Assembly: GCA_003539375.1 (NCBI GenBank)
Contig: DPPH01000145.1
Location: forward strand, 7,498-16,200
Direction: 5' to 3'
Origin: Clostridiales bacterium
GTDB taxonomy: Bacteria; Bacillota; Clostridia; Tissierellales; Dethiosulfatibacteraceae
DNA: 8,703 bases
Part shown: positions 1 to 6,245 of the stretch, in pieces
Numbering within the stretch: the stretch's first letter is position 1
Layout of the letters: every line of letters begins with the position of its first letter
The notes under the pieces: model-generated
Seen by the model: only the letters and a program-made list of their open reading frames with translations
Databases searched by the model: none
Told to the model about the DNA's origin: nothing
Made by a program: the position numbers and the translations under genes

Positions 1-443
1 GGAAAGTTGTGAATTCCAATTGCCAGTGCAGAAAACAAACCCATTCTCATAAGTTCTCCATTTCCCTGAACCTGTCCATCACATTCCTTTTTTATTTCCA
101 TAGTAGCCTTCATATCATTTACATCCCTTGCTTCGTGGGGATTTTCATAATTTGGTACAAGTTTATCTATAAGTGCTATAATACCCATTCCTACAAAAAA
201 GGCTATAGTAGTATATAGAAAACCTGCTTTATCTCCAACAACAGCAGATAGAGATTCTCTAGCTTTTGGAAAAATTTCTATCATAGAAACATAAATCATA
301 ACTCCAGCAGAAAACCCTAGAGCTGCTGACAAAAACTTTTCATTTGTTTGTTTTGTATAAAATGCTAGTGCACTACCTACTCCAGTAGATAAACCGGCGA
401 AGAGTGTTAGCATAAATGCAAATAATATATTGTTGATTTCCAT
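1..443 (-). CDS. zupT: ZIP-family metal transporter, ZupT-like (partial, 3' end missing)
   Basis: This is an inner-membrane divalent metal importer of the ZIP family, usually Zn2+ and also Fe2+ or Mn2+ in the ZupT branch. The visible 147 residues begin with a first membrane helix carrying FAGLSTGVGSALAF (about 15-28). A second helix region follows, with SAGVMIYVSMIEIFPKA (45-61), and a third at about 76-93. Next comes a hydrophilic loop of roughly 35 residues, then the start of helix 4 reading AIGIHNF. That is the beginning of the HNFPEG metal-site motif; the next codon starts with CC, consistent with Pro. The window edge cuts the gene there, so perhaps half of it is missing. The ATG at 443 is preceded by GAGGAG at good spacing, and a TTGACA promoter lies just upstream. 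The family call is firm; the metal transported is inferred. Confidence 0.92.
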   Translation of the reverse strand, partial: MEINNILFAFMLTLFAGLSTGVGSALAFYTKQTNEKFLSAALGFSAGVMIYVSMIEIFPKARESLSAVVGDKAGFLYTTIAFFVGMGIIALIDKLVPNYENPHEARDVNDMKATMEIKKECDGQVQGNGELMRMGLFSALAIGIHNF

Positions 444-475
444 AGTCAGTCTCCTCATATAAGTATTTGTATATT

Positions 476-505
476 ATTTTACAGTCTTATCCTAGTCTAT
501 GTCAA
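476..505 (-). promoter_or_regulatory. Sigma-A-type promoter of the zupT-like gene
   Basis: Read on the minus strand there is a perfect TTGACA (505-500), an 18-base spacer, and TAAAAT (481-476), five of six matches to TATAAT. It lies between the terminator of the peroxiredoxin gene and the zupT-like start at 443, which gives the transporter its own transcript with a leader of about 25-30 bases. Confidence 0.6.
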
Positions 506-514
506 TTTAATTAG

Positions 515-548
515 AAAAATAATAGCATCTCTATAGAGATGCTATTAT
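515..548 (-). terminator. Rho-independent terminator of the selenoperoxiredoxin gene
   Basis: Positions 519-548 form a perfect 30-base palindrome (arms around AGCATCTC/GAGATGCT with a TATA centre). On the minus strand it is followed directly by ATTTTTC, a short U-tract. It starts 13 bases past the stop codon of the peroxiredoxin at 561, as expected for an intrinsic terminator. On the plus strand the hairpin lacks a U-tract, so it should act mainly on minus-strand transcripts. Confidence 0.85.
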
Positions 549-560
549 ACTTAATTATCA

Positions 561-1283
561 TTAATCATCAAAAGCTTCTGATACCTTCCACTCTTTCCAT
601 ACATTTCCTACTAGATCAGGATTTGGTTTTAAAGTTTTCTTGCCAGGTTTCCATCCTGATGGTGTAGCTTCAGTTCCCTTAGATTCTCTAACTAACTGGA
701 ATGCTTTAAGCTGTCTTATAGTTTCACTTACATTTCTTCCAACAGGAGGTGTTAATACTTCAAATCCTTGTACTATTCCATCAGGATCTATTAAGAATCT
801 TCCTCTTGTTTCAACTCCAGCATCTTCATCATAAATACCGTATAATTTTCCTATACTTCCATCTTGATCTGATAACATCGGGAAAGGTATGTCCTTACCT
901 ATCATCTTTGATAATTCCATATCATTCCACATTTTGTGAACATAAATACTGTCTACACTTACAGATAAAACTTGTACATCTAACTCTTTTAATTCTTCAT
1001 GTTTGTCAGCAACTGCTGATACTTCAGTAGCTCAGACAAATGTGAAGTCTCCAGGATAAAAGCAAAGTAATACCCATTTTCCTTTGTATTCTGATAGTTC
1101 GACATTTGCAAATTCACCTTTAATATAAGCTGGTGCACTAAAGTTTGGTGCCGGTTTTCCTACTTTGATCATACTAATATCATCCTCCTTAGGTTTCATA
1201 GTCTTTTCTTCAACAACTTCTTTTTGTGGTTCTGGTTTCTTAATCTCCGGTCTTTTACAACCTGGTTCAAATTTTTGTGGCAA
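561..1283 (-). CDS. prxU: Selenocysteine-containing AhpC-type peroxiredoxin (TGA at 1032-1034 read as Sec)
   Basis: This is a thiol/selenol peroxidase that reduces H2O2 and organic hydroperoxides in the cytoplasm. The frame is open through 240 codons except for one TGA at codon 84. It falls where the family motif FTFVCPTE has its peroxidatic Cys; here it reads FYPGDFTFV-TGA-ATEV. Sequence on both sides is normal AhpC: VGKPAPNFSAPAY before it, then VLSVSVDS, the FLIDPDG segment with an Arg at 160, a WKPG region (211-214) and an AhpC-like tail ending PDLVGNV. A SECIS-like hairpin sits just after the TGA. The resolving-Cys position (E. coli AhpC Cys165) is Thr207, so this looks like a one-selenol enzyme. 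Two starts are possible: TTG at 1283, or ATG at 1172 behind AAGGAGGA. The latter gives 203 residues with Sec at 47, like the known PrxU of Eubacterium acidaminophilum. Reading TGA as Sec is inference, but strongly supported. Confidence 0.9.
1005..1034 (-). promoter_or_regulatory. Bacterial SECIS element (UGA plus downstream hairpin)
   Basis: From the UGA (1034-1032) the mRNA runs 12 bases to a G (1022). After a two-base UA bulge comes the stem UCAGC/GCUGA (1019-1015 with 1010-1006), closed by the apical loop AGUU, and the G at 1022 can pair with the C at 1005. The loop G and U fall 22 and 23 bases from the U of UGA. Bacterial SECIS minihelices recognised by SelB carry a GU in a small apical loop at this distance, often with a bulged U below. 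The hairpin was found by eye; no folding energy was computed. Confidence 0.75.
1183..1190 (-). promoter_or_regulatory. Strong internal ribosome binding site for the short PrxU form
   Basis: Minus-strand AAGGAGGA ends 10 bases before the in-frame ATG at 1172, codon 38 of the long reading. It is a better Shine-Dalgarno match than the AAAGGGGGTG at 1298-1289, which sits 5 bases before the TTG at 1283. The ATG gives the usual AhpC length, so it may be the main start, although the spacing is slightly long. Confidence 0.6.
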
Positions 1284-1309
1284 ATTTACACCCCCTTTAC
1301 TATAATGTA

Positions 1310-1338
1310 ATTATATCACATATACCCATTATTTAAAA
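1310..1338 (-). promoter_or_regulatory. Extended -10 promoter of prxU
   Basis: On the minus strand TGATATAAT gives an extended -10 (TATAAT at 1315-1310) with a weak -35 (TTTTAA, 1338-1333) at 17 bases. Transcription would start near 1303, about 20 bases before the TTG at 1283, so both candidate starts would be on the mRNA. The -10 is half of a dyad, TATAAT-TAC-ATTATA, which could be an operator; the region is so AT-rich that this may be chance. Confidence 0.55.
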
Positions 1339-1362
1339 TTTATATTCATTAATTATTTGCTT

Positions 1363-1845
1363 TTAAAAATATTCATTTTTTAACATACTCAACACAATTA
1401 CATCATAGTATTTACCATCTAGTTTTAAACTATCTCTTAGAACGCCTTCTTTAATAAAACCCATAGATTCATATAAATAAGCTCCTACTTCATTGAATTG
1501 ATGATAATCTAACCATACTCTATGGACATTTTTTTCTTCAAATAAGTACTTGATAATTGCCTTCAAGCTTTTTCTTCCAATTCCTCTGTTTTTTACTTCT
1601 ACAACAATTCTTTTTATTTCTATGCTATCATTGCCCATTGTAAATCCGGCTAATATACAGTAACCGATTTTACTGCCCTTTTCTTCTAATATAAGATGTC
1701 TTATATTATCATCTTCCAATGCCTTTTCGTGTTGACTTTTTTCCCATTTTAAAACGTAGGGGTATCCGTTATTCTCTAATTCTTTTACATAGGCTAAATC
1801 GTCTTTTTCAGTTAGTCTCCATTTAAATTTTTCGAATTCTATCAT
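1363..1845 (-). CDS. GNAT-family N-acetyltransferase (RimJ/RimL-like)
   Basis: A 160-residue acetyl-CoA-dependent N-acetyltransferase of the GNAT fold. The order is an N-terminal strand segment, KIGYCILAGF (59-68), motif A with IEIKRIVVEVKNRGIGRKSL (75-94) where RGIGRK is the pyrophosphate-binding loop for CoA, and the C-terminal motif B with NEVGAYLYESMGF (118-130). The NxxxxxLYxxxGF pattern is typical of enzymes acetylating N-termini, amino groups of small molecules or antibiotics; the acceptor cannot be told. I start it at the ATG at 1845, behind GAAAGGAA, and not at an in-frame TTG at 1860. The ATG lies one base after the stop of the upstream transporter gene, so translation is probably coupled. 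It is the last gene of the three-gene operon. No clear terminator follows it before the prxU promoter. Confidence 0.88.
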   Translation of the reverse strand: MIEFEKFKWRLTEKDDLAYVKELENNGYPYVLKWEKSQHEKALEDDNIRHLILEEKGSKIGYCILAGFTMGNDSIEIKRIVVEVKNRGIGRKSLKAIIKYLFEEKNVHRVWLDYHQFNEVGAYLYESMGFIKEGVLRDSLKLDGKYYDVIVLSMLKNEYF

Positions 1846-1846
1846 T

Positions 1847-2956
1847 TTAGTTCCTTTCAATATTTTTTATGAATTTTTCAGCTTTTTTTCCTAAATTTGT
1901 CATCTTAACTTTATATTCTTCCCAATTTTGAGCTGATTCAACGTGGTTTTTAAAAATCATTTTTTCCAAATTAATTCTTATTCTATGAATATTATTATAA
2001 GATTCATCTGAAAAATTTTCCTTTAACATGTTTAATGTCATTGTTAACGCTATCCTTAGCTTTGCTTCATCAAAATTTTTATCCTTCCAGTTTTCATTAA
2101 GTTCCCTATCTATTTCAATATCATCACCATTTAAGCCTTTATCAATTAATTTTTTTATCTGCCCAACTGTACATTTTGAATCTTCACAAATACCGCAGTT
2201 ATCTACTCCTAAGCAAATACTGTTTATATTTTTTTTAGCTTTTTGGTAGTACTCATGAAGTTCTTTTGCCTTCTTCAAATATAGTGTAGTTTTTCCTTCT
2301 TTTCTATTTTGATACATTTTATAAAGCATATAAGAAATTACTAAACTTAGAAGAAAAATAAAGGGAAAAACATATAAAAGGGATAAATAGTTGGCAGGAA
2401 GATTAGTGTAAAGTTTGGACAAACCAAATATCAAAAAAATTGAAGCTGCCCCCAGTTTAATACCTACCTCTGGAATTCTATCTCCTAAGGTTTTTCCTAT
2501 TACTATTCCTAATCCACCGATTACAACCATTCCTGATACAGTCCCAATTAAAGTAAGTATAGGAAATCCAGAAGAAGCACCTAAGGTAATAGCTGCAAGT
2601 TGTGTTTTATCTCCCAGCTCTCCAATAAAAAAAGCTACTGCTACTGTAATAACTGGTCCGTATTTTATTTTTTGATTGTCTTCTTCATCATCATCTTCTT
2701 CCCTTAATGTCCATATTGCAAATATTACAAAAGCAAGACCAGCTGCAATTTGTATGTAATCAAGGGGGATTTTTCTCGAAATAAAACTTCCTAAAGCTAC
2801 TGCAATTCCATGGTTTAAAAAAGATCCAATGAAAATTCCTAATAAAACCTTCTTCACTGGATATCTAGTTGCAAAAGCCATTGCCAGTATCTGAGTTTTA
2901 TCTCCCATTTCTGCAGCTAATATAAGAAAGAATGCCTTTAATAATTCTCCTGTCAT
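1847..2956 (-). CDS. GDT1/TMEM165 (UPF0016) family cation transporter with Cys-bearing C-terminal extension
   Basis: An inner-membrane transporter of the UPF0016/GDT1 family, whose bacterial members export Mn2+ and whose eukaryotic members move Mn2+/Ca2+. Both signature motifs are present in an internal duplication: EMGDKTQ at 16-22 and ELGDKTQ at 113-119, each in a membrane helix and supplying the acidic cation site. Six helices span about 4-181, with an acidic loop (REEDDDEED, 85-93) between the halves. Family members usually end near residue 190-230. This one adds a seventh hydrophobic segment (about 190-212) and some 155 soluble residues with four Cys in 15 positions (248, 254, 257, 262), then a mostly helical charged tail. 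I do not recognise that extension. The ATG at 2956 has TTGGAGGAAAC before it. It sits 17 bases after the amidohydrolase gene and abuts the GNAT gene. The family is certain; Mn2+ export is inferred. Confidence 0.92.
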   Translation of the reverse strand: MTGELLKAFFLILAAEMGDKTQILAMAFATRYPVKKVLLGIFIGSFLNHGIAVALGSFISRKIPLDYIQIAAGLAFVIFAIWTLREEDDDEEDNQKIKYGPVITVAVAFFIGELGDKTQLAAITLGASSGFPILTLIGTVSGMVVIGGLGIVIGKTLGDRIPEVGIKLGAASIFLIFGLSKLYTNLPANYLSLLYVFPFIFLLSLVISYMLYKMYQNRKEGKTTLYLKKAKELHEYYQKAKKNINSICLGVDNCGICEDSKCTVGQIKKLIDKGLNGDDIEIDRELNENWKDKNFDEAKLRIALTMTLNMLKENFSDESYNNIHRIRINLEKMIFKNHVESAQNWEEYKVKMTNLGKKAEKFIKNIERN

Positions 2957-2973
2957 GTTTCCTCCAATTCATC

Positions 2974-4275
2974 TTAATATATTAATTTAGTTTTTCCTTT
3001 ACTTCTTTTTAATATATCTTCTGAGGTTTTAACTAATTTTTCCTTAATATCAATATCTGGAAAATCAACCTTACCATTATCTTTCAATATTTTCCCATTT
3101 ACTATATTATAAGTTATGTTGCTAGAATTAGAACTGTAGATTATAGATGCCAAAGGATTGTATAAAGGCAGGGTATTTATTTTATTCAAATTCCATACAA
3201 GTAAATCTGCACTATATCCTTTTTCTATTTTTCCCGAATTAAAATCTAAAGCATAATGGCCTCTCATAAGCATCTTCCACATGTCTTTTAACTTAAAATC
3301 TTCTGCATCATTTTTCTGGATTTTTCCTATTAAAGCATACAGTCTAAGTTGTTCTATTGGATCTAAGGTATTGGAACTTGCTGCTCCGTCGGTACCAACA
3401 GCAAGAGGCTTATTTTGGAAATCATCCCACAATGTCCCGTATCCTGAACTTAACTTCATATAGGTTTTAGGACAAGCTGCGATAAATGTATTTTGATTTA
3501 AAAACTTTTCATCTTCTTTCTTCATCCAAAGACCATGAGCTACAATACAAGGAACTTCAAATCCTCCAGCATCATTCATAACCTCAAAAGGAGTTTTCTT
3601 TGAATTTTCTATGCTCTTTAATACCTGTCTTTCGGTTTCTGATAAATGTATATGCACTCCAGTATCTAGTTCTTTTGCTCTATCAATAATCATTTTCAAG
3701 GTATCCCCAGGACATGTATAAGGAGCATGGGGACCAAATCTTAATTTTAATCTAGGATTTTCATTTTTTCTATCTCTAATGATATTTCCTACTTTATTAA
3801 GTTCTTCTTCAAAATTATCCAGCATTCCAAATATAGTAAGAGCTACATCACCTTTTATTCCCGTTTCAATAATTGCCTTTGCTATTTTTTCACCTTCCAT
3901 GTAGTGGTCTGCAAAAGCTGTAACTCCATTATTAATCATCTCATGTATTGAAGCTAAGGCCCCTACATATACATCATCAGGAGTCATATTGCTCTCATAG
4001 GGCCATATTTCCTCGTTAAACCAAGTGTCCTCATCAACATCTTCTGCTATACCTTTAAATATGTTCATAGCTGAATGTACATGGAGATTTACAAGACCAG
4101 GACTTATGAATTTGTTAGTACAATCAATAATTTTTTCCGCTTCAAATTCATCATCTTTACTATACTTCTCTATCTTAATTATTTTTCCCTCTTTTATGTA
4201 TATACTCTTGTTTTTATATATCTCTCCATTATCATCTATTACATTACCATTTTCTAATATTAAATCAAATTTCAT
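2974..4275 (-). CDS. Amidohydrolase-superfamily deaminase, MtaD-like (MTA/SAH deaminase type)
   Basis: A 433-residue cytoplasmic metal-dependent deaminase. An N-terminal beta-sandwich part (1-55) precedes the barrel, which carries the metal and catalytic residues in order: HVH at 65-67 within SPGLVNLHVHSAM, HAPYTCP at 183-189, HIHLSET with His210 and Glu213, AHGLW with His247, and GTDGAASSNTLD with Asp296. NIFKGIAEDV (71-80) and the HAPYTC and GTDGAAS blocks match 5'-methylthioadenosine/S-adenosylhomocysteine deaminases most closely. The stretch that in those enzymes commonly reads NPxSN is AACPKTYMKLSSG here (267-279), so the substrate may differ. Length is normal for the family. The ATG at 4275 has AAGGAGG seven bases upstream. 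It is the first gene of the operon with the GDT1 transporter and GNAT. The superfamily is firm; the exact substrate is not. Confidence 0.9.
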   Translation of the reverse strand: MKFDLILENGNVIDDNGEIYKNKSIYIKEGKIIKIEKYSKDDEFEAEKIIDCTNKFISPGLVNLHVHSAMNIFKGIAEDVDEDTWFNEEIWPYESNMTPDDVYVGALASIHEMINNGVTAFADHYMEGEKIAKAIIETGIKGDVALTIFGMLDNFEEELNKVGNIIRDRKNENPRLKLRFGPHAPYTCPGDTLKMIIDRAKELDTGVHIHLSETERQVLKSIENSKKTPFEVMNDAGGFEVPCIVAHGLWMKKEDEKFLNQNTFIAACPKTYMKLSSGYGTLWDDFQNKPLAVGTDGAASSNTLDPIEQLRLYALIGKIQKNDAEDFKLKDMWKMLMRGHYALDFNSGKIEKGYSADLLVWNLNKINTLPLYNPLASIIYSSNSSNITYNIVNGKILKDNGKVDFPDIDIKEKLVKTSEDILKRSKGKTKLIY

Positions 4276-4294
4276 TTCACTACCTCCTTTTTTT

Positions 4295-4325
4295 ATTATA
4301 ACATAAAGTTTAGAAATATTGACAA
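4295..4325 (-). promoter_or_regulatory. Promoter of the amidohydrolase-GDT1-GNAT operon
   Basis: On the minus strand the extended -10 TGTTATAAT (TATAAT at 4300-4295) lies 19 bases from TTGTCA (4325-4320). The spacer is long, but the TGn extension compensates. This -35 overlaps, on the opposite strand, the -35 of the divergent aminopeptidase gene. Confidence 0.55.
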
Positions 4326-4347
4326 ATGATATTTAGTGATAAATAAT
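4319..4347 (+). promoter_or_regulatory. Promoter of the M42 aminopeptidase gene
   Basis: A perfect TTGACA at 4319-4324 is followed after 17 bases by AATAAT at 4342-4347, one mismatch from TATAAT. Transcription would begin near 4354, about 27 bases before the ATG at 4381. It shares five base pairs of its -35 with the divergent operon promoter. Confidence 0.6.
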
Positions 4348-4380
4348 ATAAGTAACTATAAAATACAAAGGAGAATTTTA

Positions 4381-5460
4381 ATGGATAGTAAAAAATTAAT
4401 AGAAGAACTTTCAAATGCTTACGGTGCTCCTGGTTTTGAAGAAGAAGTCTTGGATGTAGTTGCAAAATATTCAGAAGAATTAAAAATAGAAAGCGACACC
4501 ATGAATAACATGTATTTAACCTCTAACATTGAGGAAGAAAAACCAACTATTATGATAGATTCTCATCTAGATGAAGTTGCTTTCATGGTCCAGTCCATAG
4601 AAAAAAATGGCTTAATAAAGTTTGTAACTTTAGGAGGATGGATAGCGACTAACGTACCAGCTCATACTGTAATGATAAGAAACTCTGATAACGAGTATAT
4701 AAAGGGAATAGTGGCTTCTAAACCCCCTCATTTTATGACAAAAGCTGAAAGAGAAAAGCAAATAGATATAAATGAACTTCGTATTGATGTTGGAGCATCT
4801 TCAAGAGAAGAAGTAATAGAAACCTATAAAATACCTCTAGGCGCTCCCATTGTACCCGATGTAAGATTTGAAATGAAACCTAAAAATATCATGATGGGTA
4901 AGGCTTTCGATAATAGGTTAGGATGTGCAGCAGTTATTGAAACCTTAGTAAACTCATCTAAAAAAGACCTGGGAATTAATATTGTAGGGACTTTATCAGT
5001 GCAGGAAGAAGTAGGTCTTAGAGGTGCAGAAGTGTCAGCTAAAAAGGCAAAGCCTGATCTAGCTATTGTATTTGAAGCATCTCCTGCTGATGAACAATTC
5101 AAAGACGAAAATTCAGCTCAAGCTGCCTTAGGTAAAGGAGTTCAGATTCGACATAGGGATTCATCTTGCATTTATCATCCTGGATTTATTAAATTTGCTA
5201 AAGAAATAGCAGACACCAACAATATAAAATATCAAGAAGCAGTAAGACTTTCTGGTGGAACTAATGCCGGTAAGATACATCTTTCAAATAATGGAGTACC
5301 TACTTTAGCTCTTAGTATACCTTCAAGATACATCCACACACACTACAATTATGCTTCCCTAGATGACTATAAAGAAGCTATAAAACTAGTGGAGAAACTT
5401 TTAGAAAAATTAAATTGGGATGAGATTAAAAAAATGAACAACAAATTTTATAGAAGATAA
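4381..5460 (+). CDS. M42-family metallo-aminopeptidase (glutamyl aminopeptidase/FrvX-YsdC type)
   Basis: A 359-residue cytoplasmic binuclear metal aminopeptidase that trims N-terminal residues from peptides; family members form large tetrahedral dodecamers. The metal-site residues appear in the usual order: DSHLDEV (His62, Asp64), AFDNRLG (Asp177), QEEVGLRG (Glu209 as general base and Glu210 as ligand), FEASPAD (Glu232) and RYIHTH (His319/His321). The N-terminal LSNAYGAPGFEEEV is also typical, as is RLSGGTNAGKIH near 289-300. Between about 70 and 165 lies the inserted beta domain that drives oligomerisation. Length fits the family. I choose the ATG at 4381 because AAAGGAG stands seven bases before it; an in-frame GTG at 4336 would lie inside the promoter. 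It is a single-gene transcript ending at the hairpin at 5466. Substrate preference (Glu, Asp, Leu, Lys) cannot be read from the sequence. Confidence 0.94.
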   Translation: MDSKKLIEELSNAYGAPGFEEEVLDVVAKYSEELKIESDTMNNMYLTSNIEEEKPTIMIDSHLDEVAFMVQSIEKNGLIKFVTLGGWIATNVPAHTVMIRNSDNEYIKGIVASKPPHFMTKAEREKQIDINELRIDVGASSREEVIETYKIPLGAPIVPDVRFEMKPKNIMMGKAFDNRLGCAAVIETLVNSSKKDLGINIVGTLSVQEEVGLRGAEVSAKKAKPDLAIVFEASPADEQFKDENSAQAALGKGVQIRHRDSSCIYHPGFIKFAKEIADTNNIKYQEAVRLSGGTNAGKIHLSNNGVPTLALSIPSRYIHTHYNYASLDDYKEAIKLVEKLLEKLNWDEIKKMNNKFYRR

Positions 5461-5465
5461 ACAGC

Positions 5466-5507
5466 AAAAAAATTCTAGGTTGTGTATAATTCAACCTAGA
5501 ATTTTTT
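5466..5507. terminator. Bidirectional intrinsic terminator between convergent genes
   Basis: A perfect stem of 16 pairs, AAAAAATTCTAGGTTG (5467-5482) with its complement at 5492-5507, encloses a nine-base loop. The A-rich left flank and T-rich right flank give a U-tract on either strand. It lies between the aminopeptidase stop (5460) and the DUF975 stop (5510), so it can end both transcripts. Confidence 0.9.
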
Positions 5508-5509
5508 AA

Positions 5510-6163
5510 TTACATTTTATAAAAGTCATCGTATCCCAGTCTGCTATCACCATTAATTTTCCTGTAAAAATTCAATTTAGACATTTGATAATAAGGTACT
5601 AAAAATAAAAATCCTATCCCTAAAGTTAAGGCTGAAAGCAGTAGCCACCCGAAAAACGAAAGTACAAATATGAAAAAATCCATCTTGTGACCCTTCATGA
5701 GTTCTGAGGACTCCCTTAAAGCTTCCATAGCTGTTACGTCAGGATTTTCTACCATTATATAGTAACCCATTGAGTATCTTATAGCTGCTATTATTCCCGG
5801 GACTACTAAAAGCAGTGTCCATAGAATTATGAATATTGTAGAAACCACATGATATATAAATCCTCTTTGAAAATCTTGAAATCCATCAAATATTAAAGTT
5901 ACATTAGGATCATTTCCTGATTCTATTTTCATATAAAAATATACTACCCCTATTGCTAAAGGTCCTGCAACTACCAAGCTTACTAAGCTGAATATACCGC
6001 TTCCAGGATTTACAACAGTATTTCCTGAACTACTAAATTCAACAAAAGCCTCCTGAGTAAATGCATCGGTAATCAACCAAATTATAAATGTGACTAAAGC
6101 CGCTTTCGGCCAATTCCCTGATAATTTCGATTTTGCATCTTCTTTTAATAATCCGCTATCCAT
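5510..6163 (-). CDS. DUF975-family integral membrane protein
   Basis: A 217-residue multi-pass membrane protein. The start has a short amphipathic stretch (LKEDAKSKLSGNW, 5-18), then hydrophobic segments at about 20-35, 57-79, 104-127, and a long one at 161-190. The C-terminal half holds the family pattern: AMEALRESSELMKGHK (145-160) followed by LSFFGWLLLSALTLGIGFL (168-186) and VPYYQMSKLNFY (189-200). This arrangement is characteristic of DUF975 proteins of Firmicutes, whose function is unknown. The ATG at 6163 follows AGGAGG with a five-base spacer. Transcription is on its own from a promoter near 6217-6245 and ends at the shared hairpin downstream. I can assign the family but no biochemical role. 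Confidence 0.85.
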   Translation of the reverse strand: MDSGLLKEDAKSKLSGNWPKAALVTFIIWLITDAFTQEAFVEFSSSGNTVVNPGSGIFSLVSLVVAGPLAIGVVYFYMKIESGNDPNVTLIFDGFQDFQRGFIYHVVSTIFIILWTLLLVVPGIIAAIRYSMGYYIMVENPDVTAMEALRESSELMKGHKMDFFIFVLSFFGWLLLSALTLGIGFLFLVPYYQMSKLNFYRKINGDSRLGYDDFYKM

Positions 6164-6216
6164 TTTTCCTCCTATAATTAAATTACTAAAAATAAATAAT
6201 ATTATTTCTGTTAATA

Positions 6217-6245
6217 ATTATACTATTTAAATTAATCTAGTACAA
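6217..6245 (-). promoter_or_regulatory. Likely promoter of the DUF975 gene
   Basis: Minus-strand TTGTAC (6245-6240), 17 bases, then a perfect TATAAT (6222-6217). The -35 is only partly canonical. An inverted pair TTAATCTA (6232-6239) / TAGATTAA (6254-6261) brackets the -35, as an operator might. The leader would be about 45 bases. Confidence 0.5.

Noticed and set aside
9..1030. Small plus-strand open frames at 9-218, 640-834 and 749-1030
   Set aside because: They lie opposite the ZupT-like and peroxiredoxin genes, have low-complexity hydrophobic or Ser/Pro-rich translations and no clear ribosome binding sites.
561..1283. Peroxiredoxin as a pseudogene or two separate genes split by a stop codon
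   Set aside because: The stop is TGA at exactly the catalytic Cys position, the frame continues without any other damage, and a SECIS-like hairpin follows.
1846..1860. TTG start at 1860 for the GNAT gene, overlapping the transporter gene
   Set aside because: The ATG at 1845 has GAAAGGAA in place and begins right after the transporter stop; the TTG would put this site inside the coding region.
4336..4380. Longer start of the M42 aminopeptidase at the GTG at 4336
   Set aside because: That codon falls inside the predicted -35/-10 spacer and lacks a ribosome binding site, while the ATG at 4381 has AAAGGAG at seven bases.
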